A DNA stretch of 64,000 nucleotides, from positions 17,055,388-17,119,387 of the forward strand of contig OZ024811.1 in NCBI GenBank assembly GCA_964017045.1, written 5' to 3'. The notes under the pieces are model-generated. The model ran no database searches and was not told where the DNA came from. It was given only the letters and a program-made list of their open reading frames with translations. Each line of letters opens with the position of its first letter. Position 1 is the stretch's first letter. This DNA comes from Omphiscola glabra. Taxonomy: Eukaryota; Mollusca; Gastropoda; Lymnaeidae. Both the position numbers and the translations under genes were made by a program. This document shows, piece by piece, positions 1-10,815 of the stretch.

Positions 1-541
1 CCGTAGGCGTTCTGGAGGTCAAAGAGCACCGCGACAGTATGATTCTTCATCTGAAGCTCATTGGTGGTGCTTTGGATAAACTGGATCACCTGATCCATAG
101 GTTGCATCCCCTTGCGAAAGCCGCCTTGGTTGGTTGGAATGCTCTTGGTTCGTTCCAAGAACCAATAGAGTCTTGCGTTGACCATTCGCTACACTACTTC
201 TCCAACACACGAAGTGGGGGAAATGGGTCGGTAGCTAGACAGTTGGTGATTTGGCTTACCCTCTTTGGGAATTGGAATAATCACCGCTCTTTACCACGCC
301 TTTATCAGGACGCCTGACGTCCAGGTTTTGTTGATAAAGTTTATTAATGCACTTGTTGCGGTCTTGCCCAAATGTTTGAGCATTTCATTACACACTCTAT
401 CAGGGCCTGGAGCTTTACCTGTTTTGCACTTACCGAGGGCTGTTAACAACTCGGCCAACCTGAAAGGTGCCGTGAAAACCTTTTGGTGTGGTCCCACTCG
501 TTCTAACAAGAAATTGCCGCCGTCTACGACTGGGAACACCT
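1..541 (-). mobile_element. Jockey-like LINE reverse transcriptase remnant
   Basis: On the minus strand the translation reads like the start of a non-LTR reverse transcriptase domain: a KTGKAPGPD block, then AVIIPIPKEGKPN and SSYRPIS, then NQGGFRKG and AVLFDLQNAY. This order matches Jockey-type elements. The frame contains at least two in-frame stops (after the KAW block near 290 and near 190), so this copy is dead. It runs off the left edge, so the catalytic core is not visible here. Clade is inferred from motif wording only. Confidence 0.8.
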
Positions 542-1082
542 AATTAGCTTCGCTTTGAAAAGCTTCAAAGATAGGAACGGAGGACACCCTTCTGGAACGG
601 AAGAAACTCCAACACTTATTGATCCGCCGCGATCAACCGTGAAATTATATAAGGCTTTGTTCACCTCGATTGAACATATGACCTTGAGCAAATATAGCAC
701 TTGTAATGATGATACTATTAGTATTTTAGGGGCACTTTTTTTAAATTCCACTTTGTATGTATATATTCTCTAACGAAGGAGTGAACTACGAAGTCAACGT
801 AAATATGCATCGTGAATAAACGTTTGCAGTTATTTGCCCTTTTGACAAAGATTTCGTTTCAGTTGTTAAGTACATAGATAGGTTATTACTAATGTGTGGT
901 AATTTGTGTTATTCAAATTAGTCCCCTAGACAGAGTGCCAAGAGGATATCTCATATGAGAGATACCTTTCAAAGTCGAGAAGTTTTCTTTTTATGATCGT
1001 TAAGTATTGTAATGTAGCTTGTATTATTTAATTTCACACTTCACGTTTTGCCTCCCATATTTTCTTGAGACTATATCAGTGG
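542..1082. other. non-coding, no gene recognised
   Basis: AT-rich sequence. The short open frames that overlap it resemble no family I know. No splice-bounded exon or RNA gene seen. Confidence 0.5.
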
Positions 1083-1430
1083 TCGGCACATCGCAGCTCG
1101 CGAGCCACATACGGCTCTTTAGCGACATGAATTTGCGACACATCATTTGCGTCTATTGCCTCAGTCCTTCCAACCCCTAGTGCATGATACCCTCAAACAG
1201 TTACTCTTGTAACCAGTGAAATATCCTCATCAACACCAGACACAGAGACATTGCAAATCCCATCTACATTCATAGGAGCCATAATGATCAATAAATTGAT
1301 TGTGGGACCTTAATATATAGAAGAAGAAGAATGTGGCTCGGCGACTCGGCTACAAATCGGTATTGACTCCGAAAAACATCGTTCTTGAAAGGAAATTTGG
1401 CTCTCAAAACAATTTAATAGTCCTGATGCT
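1083..1430. mobile_element. MITE remnant interrupted by a LINE 3' tail
   Basis: The two outer parts (about 1083-1126 and 1332-1430) match the repeat at 4745-4900, which is uninterrupted there (a 'cggctctttagcgac' block directly followed by 'tgtggct'). Between them, about 1127-1331 matches the 3' end of the LINE at 59480-59975, including the shared 'gattgtgggacc' stretch and a terminal (GAA)n tail. This is a nested insertion with its empty site preserved elsewhere in the window. Confidence 0.65.
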
Positions 1431-2183
1431 GACTTTTGGCTTTTTTGACGAACGAGTAGGCCGACCATTGCGCTAAATGAAACATGAACCCTAAATTCTC
1501 TGTCACTTTTCTTATAGCCCTGTCAAAATAATTTTGCCCCATTTCCACAGCTAAACAGATATAGTGATGACAATGAGCTTAAGGTCGATGACAACATCTT
1601 TCATGTGATGTAACAACATGTATCCATTGTTACGAAGAAATTCCATCAACTATAAAAAAATTGGAAAAATGTTATTGCTTCATTAAAAAACCGTTTGTTC
1701 TCATCATTAGTGATCTTCCTTCTAAGGACAATTTAATTCAAAATCTGTTTATTTGATTTGATAGGTGCTTTTGGTGCAAAGATGTTTTGCGTGAAATGTG
1801 TTGTAGTGATTTTTGAATTGAAAATGCGCATTCTTATCCCGATGTTGCCAAGATGGTTCTAAGATCGCTGATTCAATTAATTTGCAACCACCTATGAGTG
1901 TGAGACGGCTTGTCATCCTAAATTGCCACACCCCTACAGTCACCGTTATGGACATACTTGTTCCCACCCCTGTCGACAGTGTAATTTTGACGCCCTCGTT
2001 GTCAGTATAATAAAGAAATTGACAAAATTAGTCTTCATGAGGGTTTCGCCCTTTCTTTCCTTGGGCAAACACGTTTTGACTATGAGCCTATGTATTGGTG
2101 TTATCAACTTTCTCTGTGTGTACAGCCTTTTCTATCCAAAGTACAATTTCCCTTATTTTTGTAATCCTTTCTCAAGGACAATA
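1431..2183. other. non-coding, no gene recognised
   Basis: AT-rich intergenic sequence with only short open frames that lack family resemblance. Nothing further could be supported. Confidence 0.45.
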
Positions 2184-2191
2184 CCCTAGAC

Positions 2192-2538
2192 CAGGGGTCG
2201 GGAACCTTTTTGTCTGAGAGAGCCATGGACACCACATATTTTGAAAAGTAATTCTGTGAGAGCGCTACATTATGTTTAAAACTAAAAGTTCAAGTAAATG
2301 TGTGCATTTTGTGTAATTTCAACAGTCAGCGGAGTTTATCTCCTTTACCACTTCTGATGCTGAGCTGCAGTAGACTTTAGCTCAGTTGTAGAATGAAATA
2401 TTGACATGCAATTAATATGTAGATTAAATGAGTCTAAAGAAACATTTTGTTTTTTATAATTGAACACGTGTCCGCGAGCCAGATGCAGCCATCAATAGAG
2501 CCACATCTGGCTCGCGAGCCATAGGTTCCCGACACCTG
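2192..2538. mobile_element. hAT-type MITE with 8-bp target duplication
   Basis: The element starts with caggggtcgggaacct and ends with the inverted version of that terminus, differing at one base. It is flanked on both sides by the identical 8-mer ccctagac (2184-2191 and 2539-2546). An 8-bp duplication with CAGxGG-like termini is the hallmark of hAT transposons. At 347 bp with no open frame it is a non-autonomous derivative. Confidence 0.85.
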
Positions 2539-2707
2539 CCCTAGACAGATCACATTTCGGTCAGATATAATTAAAACCAGATTAAACTGTCAATGAAAGA
2601 TAATACAGTGCATTCATCATTGTTCCCTGCACGTGACCAACAAAAAATAAATAAAAAAATAACTATCCACATTGTAATGTTTGTAATTGAATCTAATTTT
2701 AGAACAT

Positions 2708-2708
2708 G

Positions 2709-2748
<40 letters not shown>
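2708..2748. repeat. (GT)n microsatellite
   Basis: About twenty uninterrupted GT units. The short valine/cysteine-rich open frame over it is an artefact of the repeat. Confidence 0.95.
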
Positions 2749-2750
<2 letters not shown>

Positions 2751-2883
2751 GATCTGCTTACCACCAGCCGGTATTGTTCGTATGTGGCGCGTACAGTTAA
2801 CAAACAACATAATGATTTCAACAACAACAAAATGCACTGTAAAAAGTGTATACTCTTTATCTGGAAGACGTTCAGTCAAGACT

Positions 2884-3830
2884 TGATCAGGTTAAGACAG
2901 TCTAGGGTTGATAAGGTTAAGACAGTCTAGGGTTGATCAGGTTAAGACAGTCTAGGGTTGATCAGGTTAAGACAGTCTAGGGTTGATCAGGTTAAGACAG
3001 TCTAGGGTTGATCAGGTTAAGACAGTCTAGGGTTGATCAGGTTAAGACAGTCTAGGGTTGATCAGGTTAAGACAGTCTAGGGTTGATCAGGTTAAGACAG
3101 TCTAGGGTTGGTCAGGTTAAGACAGTCTAGGGTTGATCAGGTTAAGACAGTCTAGGGTTGATCAGGTTAAGACAGTCTAGGGTTGATCAGGTTAAGACAG
3201 TCTAGGGTTGATCAGGTTAAGACAGTCTAGGGTTGATCAGGTTAAGACAGTCTAGGGTTGATCAGGTTAAGACAGTCTAGGCTTGATCAGGTTAAGACAG
3301 TCTATGGTCAAGTTAAGACAGTCTAGGTTTGATCAAGTAAAACAGTACGAGACAAGAAAGATCAGGTTAAGAAGTCTAGGAATGATCAGGTTAAGACAGT
3401 CTAAGATTGATCAGGTTAAGACAGTACGAGACAAGAACCGCATGTAGACTAAGACAGCCAAGTTGATCAGAAGACAGTATGAGACAAGAACTGTCTGTAG
3501 ACCTTAACACGTCAAGTTGATCAGAAGACAGTATGAGACTAGAACCGTTTGTAGACTAACACAGTCACGTTTATCAGAAGACAGTACGAGACAAGAACCG
3601 TGTTTAGACTAAGACAGTCACGTTTATTAGAAGACAGTACGAGACAAGAACCGTATGTAGACTATGACAGTCTGGGTTTCATAAGGTTAAGAAAGTACGA
3701 GAAAACATTGTTCATATAAAGACAGTACGTGGTAACAATGGTCAGATTAAAACATTACGAGACAATAATAATCAGGTTAAGACAGAAAGAGACAACAACG
3801 ATCAGTTTAAGGCAGTACAAGACAACAACC
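2884..3830. repeat. 25-bp minisatellite, decaying to the right
   Basis: A 25-bp unit built on gatcaggttaagacagtc is repeated about 16 times almost perfectly to about 3300. It then continues in degenerate form (units with 'agacagtacgagacaagaa') to about 3830. The homogeneous left part and eroded right part suggest recent amplification from one edge. Confidence 0.92.
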
Positions 3831-3842
3831 GGATGCAGACTA

Positions 3843-4029
3843 CAGTGGCGTAGCCAGCTTAACTCGCGCCCGTGGCACAATACCTTTTTAGCGCCCCCCC
3901 AATACCTTTTTAGCGCGCCCCCCCATTCGAAAACCATACAATATTATAGTAAAATATACCATTTGGCGCCCCTTTGTGAGTAGCTCCCGAGGCATGATGC
4001 CCCCCTTGCCCCCCCTCGCTACGCCACTG
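3843..4029. mobile_element. short MITE with 8-bp target duplication
   Basis: Starts with cagtggcgtag and ends with its inverted complement ctacgccactg. It is flanked by identical 8-mers gcagacta (3835-3842 and 4030-4037). It is only 187 bp and C-rich inside. It is inserted in the degenerate end of the 25-bp minisatellite. The same termini bound a longer element at 57642-58062. Confidence 0.85.
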
Positions 4030-4037
4030 GCAGACTA

Positions 4038-6221
4038 AGACGCTAAACTCAACAGGCAAAGAATCGAGAAATTTATTACATGACTGAATATCACAATGAA
4101 AATAGCCCTACAGATAAAAACCGTTCTTCTCAAAAGATAAGACCACATTTTTAAATTAACACTTACTTTAAAAACATTTTGTGTGCTTACTTCCGGGGTT
4201 TCTTATTTTTTCATCTAAAATAATTTAGTTTTTGTACAAAAAAAAAACAACTAGATTATACTTATTCAGCCACACCCAGTCTAACCCAATCAAAGCTCTT
4301 CTTGTCTACTTATCCGGCTCCTAGAGCATTGACAACACAACTGTCAGAAAAAAAAAAAACACGGTATTTTAAGTCTGCTATTTCAAGCTCAGTGTGTATG
4401 TTAGCAACTCTATAACAAGGTTACCAACTGCCCGGGACGATGGAAAAAACCCAGAAGTGGGGCGAGTTAGAGGGTGGTTTTGAATTATATCAAATAACAT
4501 TTTGCATTCAAAATTATATACAACTTGATGTCCAAATTAATTTAAAATAATCGGATCAAAATCGGCTTTGATTGATGAATAGGCATGAGTCGAACAGTAC
4601 AATGGGTTATAAACAATATTAACTATCTACAAAAGAAGGCGCTATTTACCCTGGTGATACCGCCTAATTTATAGAATGCAATGCGTTGTCAGAGTTAGTC
4701 ATCTTATGGCTGGCAGCTAAACCGGCAATTGCAGTAGATGATAAATCGCGGCTCGCGGGCAGCATGCGGCTCTTTAGCGACTGTGGCTGGCCACAAATCT
4801 GTTTTGACTCCAAAAAACATGGTACTTGAAAAGAAATTTGGCTCTCGAAACTTTTTTAATCCTCCTGCTCCTTGATTTGTGGATCTTGTGACTAATGAAT
4901 TTGCCGGCCACTTCAATATACTTTACTCAGGATTACTACACTTTGAAGGCCTATACCATAACTATAAATTATTGTTAATTAAACCAGATATTTGACTAGA
5001 AATATTTGATTGAAAGGCTTACACCAGAGTCGGCCTATTGTTAATGTAGGCCTACTGTTAATGTAGGCCTACTGTCGATATGTGTTACTCAAATCGTATT
5101 TCACCAGGGAACAACTTGAAAATGGTATTTATTTTATTTAAAATAAGTCATTATGACGCTTGTATTCATCGAAAATTGAGACACAAAAGCGCAAGATGAT
5201 TAACGAGGGTTATAATAAGTTTTTTAATTTCTACCAAGGTTACTAGAATTTTTTTTTTTTTTTTTTAAAGTGGCTGAACTGTTTGAAAACGAAGACTCTA
5301 ATGTACTTGGCAAAACACATTTTTTTCCAGCGTTTTCTTTTGAAGCCATTGACCCAATAATAGCATGAGAACCAACCACATATCAACCATATGACAAATC
5401 CGAAAATGATATCTAAACTATTTTTAAAAATATGTGAAAATAAGATATTTATATTATTTCAAAAAATTAACAAAACGTATTTCAATGTTTTTTCCTCTTT
5501 CTAACAGCCACCCCTACAAGAGAATACCAGGTGTCTAGCAACAATTGCACTGAATTGTTTCATTCAGTTCAGGTATTGTTTTTATTATACAGGATTAGTA
5601 TAAAAAAATATAGTTTGTGTGTATCCTACTTGAGAAACGATACTTTATTGATTATATGTGAATATATAGTTCAAATTAAGCAGTCATGTAGTATCTAGTG
5701 GTTTTACCATGTAGTGACAAAGCTAAAAATGTTTTATTTTTCATCGTGTTGATAGTGTGTTTTTTTAATTTAAAAAAAATAATTATTTATTTGGTTGGTT
5801 GTTGTTCTAGTTCTAGTTTTTTTTTTTAAAACCATACATCTTTTAATTGCTAGTATTTAGCTTAAGTTCTGTAAGTACCACTTTAAACTCAACTCCCTCA
5901 ACTAAACTCTTGTTACCAACAGTCATAAATATTTTTTTTCTTCACCTTTTCAGCTGATACATTTCATTCATTCAAACTGATGAAATCTTTATTAAAAGTA
6001 AAGAGAACAGGAAAAATTTTAATCAGCTCTACGATCTGACAAAATTTCATGTAAATTAAAAGTGTAACTTTTTAAAAACAATTTTTAGAAATAGTTTAAG
6101 GATCATATAAAATCTTTGTAATATATAAGATTAATATTCGACATTCATATTTATATATAAATCTAGCTATTGTTTAATTTCTATTTTTAAACAAAAACCA
6201 AATACCTTTACATTGTTGATA
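4038..6221. other. AT-rich sequence upstream of the first protease-like gene
   Basis: No coding exon recognised. It contains a MITE-like remnant (4745-4900) and several homopolymer runs. Promoter and 5' UTR elements of the gene starting at 6222 presumably lie in the right half, but I could not single one out. Confidence 0.4.
4745..4900. repeat. MITE-like dispersed repeat
   Basis: Shares a 'cggctctttagcgac' block and following sequence with the split copy at 1083-1430. Both derive from a repeat family with 'ggctcgcgagcc' sequence, also present near the end of the hAT MITE at 2192-2538. Confidence 0.6.
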
Positions 6222-7136
6222 ATGGCGACATTGAATCATGGACCAGATGAGCGCCTAAAGCAGGAACCTTGCTTATTATTTCCTGAACATAAAGATTTTC
6301 ATACTTTAAAGGCTTTCAGTTATAGACTGTTACCATCTCCTTTTAATGAGGACGAAGAGATGGGAACTATAGTTAAAGCCATAGGTTATCTGGTGGTAAA
6401 AATACAACTGAATGGCGAAGTCGGGACTGGTCAAGTTGTGTTTTCAGAAAAGAAAGAGGGAACATTGTCAGATTGCTGTCCTTGCAATACGTGTCAAGAG
6501 GAGAAAAAGAGGAGTGAGGAGAAGTATTTAAAAGAAAAGGACCAGAAGCAAAAACCTGAATGGGGAGAAATACATATATTTACAGTGTGGCATAATGTCT
6601 GTATTGAAGGAGATGTTAAAAGGGCAACTTGCTTTTTAAATTATGACGAGGAGGAACAAAGCAACCGTATCACTCTCAATGGTTTTAAAAAAGTCTGGGA
6701 ATCGGAACACCGAGACACGTGCAAGTTTATTTGCATATCTCACGATATGGATCTTGTAGAAGGTCTAAAGAATAAAATTTATCTTTTGCAAGGGCGCCAC
6801 AAAAAGCGTTACGAGGCTTACAAAAACACAAAAAACAGAAATCTTGTTATTATAGTGTCTCATCCTCACGGATTATCAAAGCACGTCACGTTTGGATATC
6901 ACAACCATCCTGAAATTGAGTATGACGAAGACTTAGACTTCGAATATACGACATTGTTTTACGACGCACCCACGTGTCCTGGAAGCAGTGGGGCTCCTGT
7001 TTACAGAGTAGACAGAGAAAGCGCTTGGTACCCTCATCCCCACAAACAATTTTCTAAATGGGACAGAACTGTAATGGTAGGTGAAACCAGTGAGAAGGTA
7101 GAGGAAAGTGGTGGTGTCAGTGGCTCAGTGTACTAA
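6222..7136 (+). CDS. PA-clan (chymotrypsin-fold) serine protease-like protein, 304 aa
   Basis: I do not recognise a named family. The open frame encodes 304 residues from ATG 6222; upstream TTG codons were not used as start. Motifs fit the PA-clan catalytic triad: H124 in FTVWHNVC, D175 in CISHDMDLV and S256 in TCPGSSGAPVY, the last a GxSGxP nucleophile box. Other blocks shared with the paralogue at 19800-21965 are GTGQ (68-71), CxCxxC (86-91), a C..LNYD block (137-142) and IVSHPHGLSKHVTFG (211-225). No signal peptide or membrane segment is visible, so a cytoplasmic or unconventional location is likely. After GAPVY the last ~43 residues differ from the paralogue and lack its GVHIGTN strand, so the C-terminus may be altered and activity is uncertain. 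Surrounded by AT-rich DNA; likely a single coding exon. Confidence 0.8.
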   Translation: MATLNHGPDERLKQEPCLLFPEHKDFHTLKAFSYRLLPSPFNEDEEMGTIVKAIGYLVVKIQLNGEVGTGQVVFSEKKEGTLSDCCPCNTCQEEKKRSEEKYLKEKDQKQKPEWGEIHIFTVWHNVCIEGDVKRATCFLNYDEEEQSNRITLNGFKKVWESEHRDTCKFICISHDMDLVEGLKNKIYLLQGRHKKRYEAYKNTKNRNLVIIVSHPHGLSKHVTFGYHNHPEIEYDEDLDFEYTTLFYDAPTCPGSSGAPVYRVDRESAWYPHPHKQFSKWDRTVMVGETSEKVEESGGVSGSVY

Positions 7137-10100
7137 AACTAATTTGAGATGAACCCTTCTGATGAGAAGAGCAACAAATACTATTTAGAACAAATACCTA
7201 AAAAAATATCTCTTAAGTTAGATGTCATACTATTTTGTATGTGTGTGTATTTTTAAATTTGATATATTCCCCCCCCCCCAACTAAATCAATCACTGTTTC
7301 CTAACGCCCAACGACCCACCTAAGCGCCCCAAAAAATGCTAATACCCCCACCCCTATTTTTTTTTTATAAGCTTAGTATAAGAGCTAGAATTAATGATTG
7401 AAGAGTTCACCATACTCTCTCTGAAATATTGGTTTTTCGTTGCCCCTTCAGATTTTAAAATTTAAATTAGTTGTGGGACCAAAATTGCCATAAATGAAAA
7501 TATATTTGTTTTGAAATAAATGACAAAAAAAATAATGAGTGGGTAATTTTTTAGAAAAGCCTCTTGTCTAATGATGATATTAATGGCCAACCCTCCACAA
7601 ATAAATGTAACTACCATCATTGAAATAATGCTAATATGTTTGTCATTCATTAAATACAGATCCCATGGAAAGGATTCCGCATTATATATCCATTTCTATC
7701 ATTTAAATATATACATTTTTACTCTTCTCAGATCAGATGTGTTGCTGTTTCTGCTTTTTCACACATTAGTGTCCGTTTAATCTACATTCTCAATTCTTGG
7801 CACATTTATTACACAATTATTTATTTTTAAAAAAAAAAAAATGTCCCCGAATCATTATTTTTTTAAACGTTACTAAATAGCAGAATATTTCGTGAACTTT
7901 ATAAGTAACCAAAACATCAGAATAATGGAACTGACATATTTATGGACTATTTTGTAATTTAAAGAAAAAAATGCCTTAGGCATCTTGCTGCTGTGCATGA
8001 AGCATACTCAAGGAAACAAAAGAAAATAGTAGAACAAGGTATGTGGAAGTTTGAAATTGAAAGACAGGACAATGAAAGATGGAGCTGTCTTTTTCAGTTG
8101 TCCTGTCTGCTGAGGAAGTCTCTTAGCCGAAATCTTCTTCTTCTACTGACCTGACTTTATGTGACAAGATTCCACATCACCTTGCTCCACTATTTCCGTC
8201 ACAATGCTTGAGCGCAGTCCTTAATTTTTCATTCTTTATAAATAAACAAAAACGTTTGTTTACGTTTTGATGTTTTGCTTTACGCTTTTTATTTAAAATA
8301 TTACATATTTTTTAAGTATATAATCAATAAATTGCGACTTCGAAACGTAGACTGCACTAGCGAGACTGTTGTATTTCTATCGAGCCACTTAAATGGCTTC
8401 AGATGTACTTATATCAAAAAGTTGTTTAAAAAATTATTGAATGGGCTACTTAAAAAAATAAGCACATACGAAAATTCAGTAGAGTAAGCTGCCTCCTGTC
8501 ATTTCATCTCAAATGACAAATGCGCACATAAAAAATAACCTCTAAACAAATTGCGTACACTAAAAAAGGAAAATGATGTAATGTACCACAGTTTGGGAAA
8601 TCCATTGTTTAGAACTATAAGTGTAATAACAAACAATCCTGTCCAACATTAATCTACAACTGATGAAAATACACCAATTGTTATAAGTATCAATTTGCTC
8701 TATTAGAGTAAGAGTGATTAGTTCACTTACACCAAATTTTATTTTTGCCATTACAATGAGACACAATGTGTTAAATACACAAGCCTTTAGCAGAGCACTC
8801 GATGTGCTTTTCTGCCTTAGTTCAGAAAATATATCTAACATTACTAACATCTTTTGTTCCTAATCAGAACTTTGTAAAACCACTCGATCATCAGTTGGCA
8901 CTCGATAAATTAAGACTTAAATTATTCTTTTTTTTAAAGTTATTACTCTTAAGTCGCCATCGTTTTAATTAAAAATATTTCTCACTAAATCAAATCATTA
9001 CAACCCGTCTATAGTTGATCCTTCCAAAACTTGATGTCCTGCCATATTCAGCAATCAAACTTTTGAAATAGCCCACCACGCCATTTAAAATCTTTAAAAT
9101 CATTATTCATGGTTTATGTAAGAATTAAGTGTTCATGTAAGTTCAGCAAATTATTTGAAAATATTATAATACTGTTTTGTTAGTGCGAATAGTTCTTTTT
9201 AAATTGTTTTACCTTTGTTGTTACAATTTGTTTTGTAAAAAAATTTATTAAATTATTATGTTTCTGACTTACAATTGTGGTAATTTTGTTGAAAGTGTAG
9301 GCCACCATTTTTTGTGCCTTTAAATTTTAATCTTATTACGTTATTATAATTTCGCTGTTGCCAATTTACATTATTTGATATTGCTTTCGCATATTTACCC
9401 ACTTGTATACTCTCTCTAAATATTTTTCACAAAATTTATAATTTTCAAAATGTTTATTTCTTTTTATATGGTGGATGAAAAGAATAATACTAATGTATCA
9501 GTTATTATTATTACTTGATTCAATCATTTTTGCTTTTAGTAGATATTCTTCTTATTGTTTTCCTTATTAGCAGTAGACTTGCAATTGACTAAATTTGCCT
9601 ATTAATATAATAATGTTTTAATCGGTAAATTCATTTCCTAAGATCTCCTGTATTTTGTGTAAACATTTAATTTTTGGCTACATTAAGATTGGTGACATCA
9701 AATCATAAAAAAAAATTCTAACAATTATTTTAATTTTAGTGTAATTTTTTTTTTTAATCAATGAATAGGAACAATTGTCTTGCTCTTTTACATTTGGTGA
9801 AACCTTTCAGCATTCGGAATTTATGATACTGTTTCTGCACATATAACATCCTAATTGGTGCAAAGTGCAGCTAAGAGTTAACTTCAGCTGAAATATCAGT
9901 TGTGTGTTTTTTTCCGGGTTTTTATTTTATTTTTAAAACGTTGATAAAATGATGTATAAATTACTGTAATGTATCAATGTTTGGGGGGAAAATATAACTG
10001 AGGTTTTATTTATTCTTTCTTTTTCTTTTCTTTTTTTTTTATTTTTTAAAATGTTGTAGTCTTTTTCTTGAAGAGTGAATGCTCAATATTTTTTTTTCTT

Positions 10101-10560
10101 TTTAATTTTTGTAACTACAAATATAAAAAAAAATATATGAGCTGGTTCATTGTTGTTGTTGTTGTTGTTTTTACATTAAAAAAAATAATGGTTTTTTATT
10201 TTGAATGCAATAACGTTTATTCTAAGAATTATCGTTCTTTCTAAGAGTTATCGTTCTTTCCACAATATCAACTTTTTTGCAGATGAAGTTGATTTTTATT
10301 TAAATATGATATTTCATTTAAGATTAAATACGTGTTATAGTAATCTTTGAAACGGAAAATCTAGCAACAAATCCATGGGGAGAAGTATATTCTGAAGTAG
10401 TTGTTATGTCACACCCCACTCACCTTTCTTGGAATTTTTGGGTTGAAATATTGCACTAAGATGGTTTAATGTCAATACTGTTACACTATCGGCACAGTCT
10501 CTAGCGGATTCATGGTTAGGGATTGTAACACGCAAAAACACTTAACTCTAAAACGCCATC
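7137..10560. other. AT-rich non-coding region
   Basis: The left end presumably carries the 3' UTR of the protease-like gene; an AATAAA occurs near 7514. The rest is AT-rich with poly-A/T runs and a short (GTT)n stretch near 10150. No open frame here looks like a protein family. Confidence 0.45.
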
Positions 10561-10639
10561 ACACGTAACACAATAATTTGAACCACACACATTTGTTTTT
10601 TGTGAGTGTTTTTATTAATATGTAAAGATATATGAGGAC

Positions 10640-10807
10640 ATGAGACTATTATCACGTGAGTGCCTTGGTTTATGATGCTTGTTTGTTTCACGAAAGATAT
10701 TCCACGGAAGGTGTTGTCATTGTGGCACTCGTTATTGTACGTAATCAAGCTACTGCCACATACAGGATTGATCTCCTCGTAGCACTTCTTGAGGCATTCA
10801 TTTGCGT
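10640..10807 (-). pseudogene. decayed Kazal-type inhibitor exon
   Basis: The minus-strand translation contains CLKKCYEEINPVCGS followed by LITYNNEC. The spacings C-x3-C-x7-C-x10-C and the PVCG..TY.N.C pattern are those of Kazal serine-protease-inhibitor domains, which are normally secreted. Further on, the position expected for the fifth cysteine is an arginine (codon CGT, one transition from TGT), and no AG acceptor precedes the module: the pyrimidine run ends in ACG. I read this as a relic exon or one with broken splicing. The frame stays open to a stop near 10548. Divergence rather than decay is possible. Confidence 0.5.
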
Positions 10808-10815
10808 AGAATAAA

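Noticed and set aside
2884..3830. CRISPR-like array
   Set aside because: The repeats are contiguous 25-mers without distinct spacers, in an animal genome; it is a minisatellite. The same holds for the arrays at 35120, 41790, 49640 and 63482.
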